Shown piece after piece: positions 1-7,000 of a stretch of DNA of 10,384 nt. The notes under the pieces were generated by a model that did not search any database, had not been told where the DNA came from, and was given only the letters and a program-made list of their open reading frames with translations. The stretch lies in the NCBI GenBank assembly GCA_028565715.1, contig JAOXYC010241012.1, positions 1-10,384 of the forward strand, given 5' to 3'. The DNA is from Phoronis pallida (taxonomy: Eukaryota > Phoronida > Phoronidae). The stretch's first letter is position 1; each line of letters begins with the position of its first letter. The translations under genes and the position numbers were made by a program.

Positions 1-93
1 ATAATAATTGTTTAAATTCTATGTTTAGGAACAGCAATCTATTTTTTAAATCATCTGATTCTGATAAAAAATTGTAAAAAAAATTTTTTTTAG

Positions 94-165
94 GAAAAGA
101 GTGACCTAGCTAGATTGCTTGCAGAAGTGGTAGAGCCAAATATTGTTACCGTGGGCACCAAGAGT
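94..165 (+). CDS. Exon A of unrecognised + strand gene (internal exon)
   Basis: This 72-nt exon encodes 24 residues (EKSDLARLLAEVV...GTKS). The acceptor is a T-run ending tttttttag at 93 and the donor is gtaagt at 166. Only the frame starting at base 94 is open; the other two hit stops within 15 nt. Both flanking introns are phase 0. Upstream exons are outside the window. Confidence 0.75.
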
Positions 166-2081
166 GTAAGTTATAAACTTGTAATTAGATTTGTTAAAAA
201 TTGAAACCATCAACAATTTTAAACTTTAAGGTTAATATCTTAATTTCTTTTTTAGCAATTTTAAAGTCACAGCATAAACATTTCTTCATAATTTTCATAG
301 TATTTTCCCAACATGCCTGTTGATACAAAAATAGTATTTTGAGTATCACTTTTAGATATTCATCTATTTTACAGCCTTCGCCCAAGAAGCCACAGAAACC
401 CAAATTTGCAAGAGTGACCGATTCAATCCCTAAAAAGCCTGATAAGACTGCTGTCACTGGTGTTGGTCTCAAGAAGAGCGACCTCGCCAAAAAACGCATG
501 GTAGGATGCAAGTTTCATAGACTTCCATCTCAATCAACAATCTATTTTTCCATTGACAAGACAGTATTATCTATATATATTTGAACTTATTATCTTTTAA
601 TTTTTATTTGCCGTCTTTGTGAAGTCATAGTATGCAGTAAATCTGCCTCCGTGCTTAATGGCAGATACAGCCGTATGATATCCTGGTTTCCGCGTGAGAG
701 TTTGGCAACTCCCTCTGAACAGGAAAATAGTCTGTCATGGGTTTACTTCACAAAGAACTCATTCCCAGCTGAACCGTCTGGATTAATGCCAGAAAAGTGC
801 CTTTTGATTGTGCCTTACCAGCTGAGCTAATCTGTATGTCATTGTACATACATGTACCCCCTAAATCAGTAGGGGCACATTGATTAATTTATGTAAACAG
901 GTTTGATTGAAGACAATTGTCCATTTGTTTTTATCAGCTTTATTGACGTACGTTCAAATTGTCTGAATGCTGCTCTCGCTGGGACTGAGTCCAAATTGTG
1001 TAATAATTGTCCAAGGGACATCATGAATAACAATAACACAATTCTCATCCACATGGTTTATTGAGAATAATGATGAATAAATCTGAACACATGTAATCCA
1101 TAGTCATATATTATCAAACAAAGTTCCGTAAAACATGAGCTTTCGAAACTTATGTCCTTCCAGTGTAAACATTTTACTTCTGTTTACACTTTAAAGGAGG
1201 ACGTTAGTTCGAAAGCTTGTGTTGACTAAATGTTTTATAACTTCACTTGGAAATAATGTGCAAGATTTTATCTGATTTTAATTTATTCATGGTAAATGAC
1301 TTTTGCTTGCTCAACTTGTTAATTTCACAATTAGTTGAAAACTAACATTGTAACAAAAGTACATCCAAGTTTGACAAAATGTTCAAATTAACATTATACT
1401 GTGTTTCAGTTTAATCGTTTCCTGGCATTGCGCCCACATGGACAGCTTGGTCCAGGCTTGACCAGATTCGAGGAACTGGATATGAATTACATGACCAAAG
1501 CTATACAGAAGTAAGTCATGTAACTCTTATTGTTAATACTCGGACTAAATCTTGAAGATTAGGCAAATTGTTTATTACAACTCCCCCCACAAGTCTATTT
1601 TATTAGAGATGTCTCACCTTTTTTCAAGTCCCACATACAGAGGTACATTTTCTTTCATTGTATACAGTCAACCTATTATCATTCTGATGGTCGTTAGTAA
1701 CTTTAAACTTGGTATGGTAGGTGTTGAGTTCAGCAATTTGGGTTTTGAGTATAACTGCAACCGTCATCATTTGCTTAGTATATAACTGTGGTGAACATGA
1801 ATTCTAGTATTACGGGGAATTCATGAAACACTTTAATTTTTAGGTCATTCAAGCAGTTTACATACATGCAGAAACGAGCTCAGACCCTAAGTAACCTGCA
1901 TGGGTTATGTGGTGATCTTCCCATAGTTGAAGGAATGGACTATCATTCAGATACTGTTGTCACCCTGAGAGAGATGTACACACCTTACGATGCTAACAAA
2001 CCACGACTGATTGACACCTCTGTTGACGACTCAGCTACCACAGAAAGCAGTATCGATGTTGTTAAAAAAACAAATTCCTAG
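94..2081 (+). CDS. Unrecognised protein, C-terminal 178 residues (4 exons: 94-165, 375-500, 1410-1510, 1844-2081)
   Basis: These are the last four exons of a gene whose start lies left of the window. The joined exons total 537 nt: 178 residues plus a TAG stop. The phases fit at each junction (0, 0 and 2). The first exon encodes an acidic/hydrophobic stretch beginning EKSDLARLLAEVVEP. The second is Lys/Pro-rich, opening PSPKKPQKPKF and ending KKSDLAKKRM, so a KSDLA(R/K) motif occurs twice. The last two exons look more like a folded or conserved segment (FNRFLALRPHGQ, MNYMTKAIQKSFKQF, REMYTPYDANKPRLID) and close with a Ser/Thr/Asp-rich polar tail. I see no signal peptide, membrane segment or enzyme motif. 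The exon structure is convincing from in-frame GT-AG junctions, but I do not recognise the family and assign no function. It converges on separase, with about 1.7 kb between the two stop codons. Confidence 0.8.
375..500 (+). CDS. Exon B of unrecognised + strand gene, Lys/Pro-rich
   Basis: This 126-nt exon encodes 42 residues, with acceptor ctattttacag at 374 and donor gtagga at 501. It is phase 0 at both ends. The product is basic and probably disordered (PSPKKPQKPKF near the start, KKSDLAKKRM at the end). The same frame stays open past the donor to 584, but the coding character stops at the splice site. Confidence 0.75.
616..840 (-). repeat. tRNA-derived SINE-like element
   Basis: On the minus strand a Pol III type 2 promoter can be read. 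The A box is TAGCTCAGCTGGTA (829 to 816) and the B box is GGTTCAGCTGGGAAT (775 to 761). They start 54 nt apart, as in a tRNA. About 140 nt of non-tRNA body follows. The body contains a short inverted pair (ctttgtgaagt near 619 and acttcacaaag near 745). It lies antisense in intron 501..1409 of the + gene. The B box departs from consensus, so it is a SINE or tRNA relic rather than a tRNA gene. The outer limits are approximate. Confidence 0.55.
1121..1243. repeat. Foldback (MITE-like) inverted repeat, 123 bp
   Basis: Two arms pair around a short loop near 1171-1181. AGCTTTCGAA (1138-1147) matches TTCGAAAGCT (1208-1217). GTCCTTC (1154-1160) pairs imperfectly with GGAGGAC (1196-1202). AGTGTAAAC (1162-1170) matches GTTTACACT (1182-1190). 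Weaker outer pairing joins AAGTT...AAAACAT near 1121 with its complement ending at 1243. There is no coding capacity. This fits a non-autonomous DNA element in the intron, but no clear target-site duplication was found. Confidence 0.6.
1410..1510 (+). CDS. Exon C of unrecognised + strand gene
   Basis: This 101-nt exon has acceptor gtgtttcag at 1409 and donor gtaagt at 1511. It encodes FNRFLALRPHGQLG...MTKAIQ and ends two bases into a Lys codon (phase 2). That codon is completed by the first base of the next exon. The preceding intron, 909 nt, is the longest in this gene here and carries two repeats. Confidence 0.75.
1844..2081 (+). CDS. Terminal coding exon D of unrecognised + strand gene
   Basis: This 238-nt exon has acceptor aatttttag at 1843. 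It completes Lys, then reads SFKQFTYMQKRAQTLSNLHG and continues through REMYTPYDANKPRL to a polar tail, stopping at TAG 2079-2081. The Met at 1866 is internal and should not be taken as a gene start. Confidence 0.8.
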
Positions 2082-2270
2082 GACTACTGTTGGTATAAGT
2101 AGGCAAAAGCCCTTCTTGTCTTAAAATAGGATTACTGTGTGAAATGATTTTGTTATTTTTTTGTTTGTTTTTGTTTTGAGTACTACTAAATCATGAAATT
2201 TGTTTTGTTTAGTAATTGTTTTTTGTTATTTTTCTGTTATTTTTATAATAAAATAATCATTAAAAAAAAT
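2082..2270 (+). other. 3' UTR of the + strand gene
   Basis: The sequence after the TAG stop is strongly T-rich (runs of tttttgtttgttttt between about 2145 and 2240) and has no open frame. It leads to a canonical poly(A) signal at 2247. The cleavage position is inferred, not seen. Confidence 0.6.
2247..2252 (+). promoter_or_regulatory. Poly(A) signal AATAAA for the + strand gene
   Basis: AATAAA lies 166 nt after the stop codon. A second hexamer, ATTAAA (2259-2264), follows at once, and a T-rich stretch from about 2270 could serve as the downstream element. The position and order suit 3' end formation of the + strand transcript. Confidence 0.6.
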
Positions 2271-2426
2271 ATTTGTTTTTCAATGTTAAAATAAGCATAA
2301 ACAGGATAGCTCCTATCGTGTTAAAACGCCGGTTACCAGTTGTAAAAAAAAAACAGGTATATATTGAGACTGTTAAAATTCCATACGTTACGGGCGTTGC
2401 CCGTGTTCACTGGAAATAACACGTTT

Positions 2427-2605
2427 GGCACTCGTAGCTTAGTGGTAAGTGTCTTGGCCTTTTAACAAATAGGTTGCGGGTTTGCTCCCCGAGGAGTTGA
2501 AGTGGTACTTGAATGAACAGATCCGTAGCCTGGGTATTGTAAAGCGCTTTGAGTTTCCGAATCAAGAAAGGAAAGCAATATATAAGAAAGTGGGTATTAT
2601 TATTT
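2427..2605 (+). repeat. tRNA-derived SINE, internally shortened copy
   Basis: It starts with a tRNA-like head: A box TAGCTTAGTGG at 2435-2445 and a degraded B box GGGTTTGCTCC at 2478-2488. It then runs into a tail with TAAAGCGCTTTGAG and ends in a GTATTATTATT microsatellite. It matches the full copy at 6400..6702 along the head and tail but lacks about 105 bp just after the B box and 13 bp before the tail. It lies between the two genes, downstream of both, in the same orientation as the + gene. Confidence 0.8.
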
Positions 2606-3095
2606 TGAGGAGTAATTTTTCAAGACAGAAATAACTTATATTTGGTCAAACTTTAATAAATATTGTGTTGAGAACAAAATTAATATGTCATTCAAAGTTC
2701 ATAATTTTCCACATAGAAATTACCCTTTACTTATTTCAAATGTTTTTGAAATCAAACAAAATGTTATATTTTCAAACAATTTATTTATACATGAATCGAT
2801 CCCCTACCAATATAAAATTTTGCCATAAAACAATTTGCATTTTTGCATCATAAGTGACCACATTCTTAGTTCTAAAACCAAGGTTCATTGAACATGATCT
2901 TTCAATTTCAAAAATCAATATACAGACAAGACTATCATGTCTTAAGTAAATAACAGTAGCAAACACAAGTGTTTCAAACCCGTTTTAGTGAACAACTCGA
3001 CTTCAAATATTTCTAGTTAGTAGTACTAATTTTGCATTATAAATGAAAAGAGAAAGTATTGATCAAAGATACAAACATCTCATAATTTCAATTGA
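2606..3095. other. Intergenic, no gene seen
   Basis: This is AT-rich sequence between the SINE and the palindromic repeat. Short open frames on both strands (2665-2853 and 2781-2966) have low-complexity composition, no splice context and no recognisable motif. I see no supported feature here. Confidence 0.5.
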
Positions 3096-3356
3096 AGGAA
3101 ACCAAATGCAGAAAAAAATCTTGTTCATACACGGGGAATCAAACCCACACTGTCTTTCCAACAATGAGAGTGTCAAAACATTTAGACCACAGACGTGATC
3201 TGACTATCGATCTAATTCAATGCTTTGTTAAATTGAATGCGGATAGTCGGATCTCATCAGTGGTCTAAAGGTTATTTCACCCCCTGCTGAGTGATAGATC
3301 TTTGGTTCCATTCCCCGGGGAAGAGAACTTAGATTTTTGCTGCATTTGCTTTCCTT
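3096..3356. repeat. 260-bp palindromic repeat with a tRNA-like promoter in each arm
   Basis: The two arms are imperfect inverted copies around a centre near 3220-3230. Outer ends match (ggaaaccaaatgcag at 3098; its complement near 3340-3355), and so do the inner parts (gatctgactatc and ggatagtcggatc). The right arm reads on the + strand with a tRNA-Leu/Ser-like A region AGTGGTCTAAAGG (3259-3271) and B box GGTTCCATTCC (3304-3314). The left arm reads on the - strand with TGTGGTCTAAATG (about 3191 to 3179) and GGTTTGATTCC (3145 to 3135). The two tRNA-like units therefore diverge from a shared centre. It is either a foldback element that carries tRNA-like sequence or two SINEs joined head to head. 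Confidence 0.65.
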
Positions 3357-3821
3357 GGACTAAATTTGAAGACAGAAAAATTCCTGCAATGAGCTCATAT
3401 ACTTTCATAACTTCAAGTTTCCTAACAAGTGGAAACTAAACAAATATCTGTTACATAATGACCAATGTGTTGCTATCATAGCAATAAAATGAGTATTGTG
3501 TGCAAAGTTAGGTAAATGTCACAGGATTTCTTATAAAAATTGGTACAAAACCAGACAATCATTTCGAATCAAAAAGAGACTGAACCAAAACCAACCGCAT
3601 AATATCATAATAATACTGAGACGGACTTTCTTTTATAAAGAGAGCAATAAAAGACACAATGGCCATCTCCTCGAACAATAACAGCCAGTCAGTAGATTGG
3701 CTCTTTAACCCTAAACCTAAAAACAGGTTCTTGACTGACAAAGTAGGGCATTCAGTAGCTATATCTGGGCATTAGTAGAAATTTGGGCTACTTGGAAAAA
3801 CTAGATATTCAGGCAGACCAA
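3357..3821 (-). other. Probable separase 3' UTR and flanking intergenic DNA
   Basis: This stretch follows the separase stop codon on the minus strand. No AATAAA is present on that strand. The nearest candidate is the weak variant TATAAA at 3637 to 3632, about 185 nt past the stop. The first ATTAAA lies beyond 2660. Short open frames on both strands between 3496 and 3741 overlap each other and show no family motif. Confidence 0.35.
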
Positions 3822-4026
3822 TCATCTGCGAATGGCCACAGGTAGCCCATACACCACAGGCGCCGCACCGACCAAATAAGGACATTTACAACTATCCCGA
3901 GACATCGCGACAACCTGGGATAGCAATTGAGTGCTGCGTTTAGGAAACCATGTCTTTAACAAAGTGTCAGTGAATCTGTCGATGTCCTTGTCTGTAACGT
4001 CCCAGAGATTTCCCATAATGCATGGA
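3822..4026 (-). CDS. ESPL1: Separase terminal coding exon
   Basis: This 205-nt exon has acceptor ttttattttctag and ends at TGA 3824-3822. It encodes PCIMGNLWDVTDKDIDRF, a variable linker, and YLVGAAPVVYGLPVAIRR. This is the standard separase C-terminus, including the G-A-A-P-x-x-Y-G-x-P motif. The Met at 4016 is internal. Confidence 0.96.
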
Positions 4027-7000
4027 CTAGAAAATAAAAGAGTCGTTCTATAACAAAAAGCTCAAGCTGTTTTCTTTATCAATTTAAATAAAACACAATT
4101 TTTTTTTAAACAAATCATTCTGTTTCTACTTTATCTAAAATTTACCAAGACATTATTTAGACCCTGCTGTCAGAGGGAGAGAATGTTTATTTTTCATACA
4201 CGATAAAACAAACGCCACACCCAGTGAGTAAATGTTTTAACTTATCTTGCATGTATTTAGAACTTAGAGAAAACCTGGAAAGTGAGTTAACTTTTTGAGT
4301 TAACTTCAACACAGCATTGCGTAACACACAAAAAGTTTATAAACTTAGAAAATAGGTTTCAAGGGGTTTCTTTTAGTATTTATGATTTCGCATTCCAAAA
4401 TGCCCATTGCACTAATTATAATTTGAAATATTAGAAAAGTGAAAATTAATGCTCCCCAGAGTGTGTATAACCTACCATCCTCCAAGAAGATATTTCTGAA
4501 CAACACCATCGGCCTCCAGAAGACCCCTGGTCTGCAGACGACCACTGCTACAGCCAATCAGAAGAGCCGCTCCTCTACAGTGCAGACTGGGTATCTTGTC
4601 TGCTTCATAGAACTTGGTTCCACTTCCATGACCACAATATCTTCATAAAATGCAAAATGAACATGACTTATTTAAAGAAGGTGAAACATTTTAATGAATT
4701 CTCTAAATTTGAAATATTTATTTAAAATGTTTAATATGGGACGATTTTTCTGCAGCTATTGAAAAACAGATCCAAAGTCACTCATTTGTGTTTTAAACAA
4801 CCAACATTAACAACTCTGAATACTGTTCTGATTATAATGTTTTAGTCAAACTACAAACCAATCCATTCCAGTCAACTATCTGAAGAATCTGTAGATCGAA
4901 CCAGGCTGGAATACTCTACTGTATAATGTAATAGTCATGGGATGTTTTTGTAATGCAAAATGATCAGTCATGTATTACGGCCTGGTATGATCTACAGATT
5001 CTGAATAGGGTCAAGGATGCAAATTATCAAGCGCATCAAAGAAGTAGTTTATGAAATTTGAATGATCTACTCACAAGAAGAGATCTCTTTCAGTCAAGCC
5101 TTCCTGAAAGTCATCCTTGGTGGGTTTACGACCTATAATGCCTTTCCACCCATCAGCGCTACAACATAAAAAAGTCACAACATCCTCAATGAATAAATAT
5201 TTCCTCAAACTCTTACAGCTAGTTCTATTTAAAATAATTTTCACTACATCTGTTCGAAGAAACACCAAATTAATGAAATTATCCTTTTTTAAAAAAGAAG
5301 GTCTTGTTAGACCTAATTTTTTTTTTTAATCTAAATCCAACTGCTAATAAGGGTCAATTTTTTGCCACAAAGTTCAATGTTTCAAACTAAAAATTCATCA
5401 ATAACAAAAGTTCCCAAAGCAAACTCACTTCTGAAACCAGTTTGAGAAATACTCCCGTGAGCTGGCTAGGTTAGACTCTGGGTCAAGGATATAGAACGTA
5501 TTGGTGGTGTCGACGCCCTCAATATAGACGGAGTTGTCTTGCAGGGCCCTCATGTGGGACTTGATGAAGTAGAGTGATGGGATACGGCAGACCGGGTGAC
5601 TGCGCAGTATTGGTAGATTCTCCCACGGGAGACATTGCACATCCTGCAAATAAAGGGAAAAGGAGAAAATTAACTCCAAAAAAAACTCTTCAATTTATTT
5701 TCTGTAAAGTGTCTAAATCTACATTTTATTAATTAAAATATAATAATTTAATCTTCAACGACATTTTGGTCAGAATATTTAACTTTGCAACAAAATTACA
5801 GTAGACTGAATATTTGAAATAACAGCATCACAAAATGAATACTGTTACTTCAATAGTCAGTCTATATATTAATTAAATTTAAAAAAGTAAATAGATTTGA
5901 TGAAAAACTCGATAGCACAATTTCAAAAAATCTAAAATTGCTCCATCAACTATTTTATCATTTTGAAGTATTCTAAAAAGATTTGAGATTTTAATGTACT
6001 CATGAAAGAGTAATGTATATTTTTATACATCTTTGGTATGTTATAATAATGCATTTTTGTCAGAAGACTTACCTTGTCCAAGACTAAAATGACAGGATGT
6101 CTGGAAGATATTGAAGTGTTGGCTTGCTTATTGTGTTGTATAGACTTGACTATCTCTTCACAGCTTCCAACCTCCAGGGATTGACCAAACACATGTCGTA
6201 CAGCTGTTGTCATTTGGTCATGGGGCAGGAGATGGGCTGTGTCAACCAAAATCTGAAATGCATACATTGCTAATTACAAGTTAGTGTAAACTTAATATCA
6301 CTTATTGAAATACAATGTTGGATTTGCTTCTTTTATAAAATCTAATAAAAATGGCCGATCGCCAGCTTTAAAATCATTGAATATTCTTTACATCTGTCAT
6401 AATAATAATAATACCCAGTTCTTATAAAGCGCTTTTCTTTCTTGATTCAGAAACTCAAAGCGCTTTACAATACCCAACATCATTACCCAGGCTACGGATC
6501 TGTTTATTCAAGTACCACCTCAACTCCCCGGGGAGCATACAGCAGGCGAGCAGTATTCTCGAAAGAGTCGCCCTTACCATTGCTAAGCACTCACAATACC
6601 ATCCTATTCTAGCATAGTGGGAAGCACTCGACCCAGGGTGCGAACCCACAACCTTTTTGTTAAAAGGCCGGGACACTTACCACTAAGCTACGAGCACCTC
6701 CAGAGTGGACATTTTAATGATGTTGAGAATTGTAAAGCGCTTTGAATAAAAAAGCGCTAAATAAGCACTGGGCATTATCATTATTATCAAAATTATTATT
6801 ATGTATTTGATTATATTAATATATTTTATCAAGTTGATAATTTTTCATGGTCAAATATTTTTACAGCTTCATCATTGAACAGAAACACACTCAGTTAAAT
6901 ACGTTACAGTTGATCTCAGTTTTCTCATATGCTATTATTACCTTCAGAAGTTGCATATTGATATCCCCAGTAGCACCATACTCTTTCATCAGTTTTCCTG

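Noticed and set aside
194-511. 105-residue minus-strand open frame
   Set aside because: It is antisense to exon B of the + gene and extends into intron sequence.
1866-2081. Independent 71-residue gene starting at Met 1866
   Set aside because: The frame is open upstream to a good acceptor at 1843 and joins exon C in phase, so the Met is internal.
2390-2404. ACGGGC-GTT-GCCCGT hairpin as a terminator
   Set aside because: It is a perfect but only 6-bp stem in a eukaryotic intergenic region; no bacterial-type terminator is expected.
4439-4648. 69-residue + strand open frame
   Set aside because: It is the antisense shadow of the separase catalytic exon, which has conserved motifs in frame on the minus strand.
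6636-6690. Possible tRNA gene
   Set aside because: The A and B boxes are present, but the cloverleaf stems do not close and the sequence continues into a SINE body and microsatellite tail.
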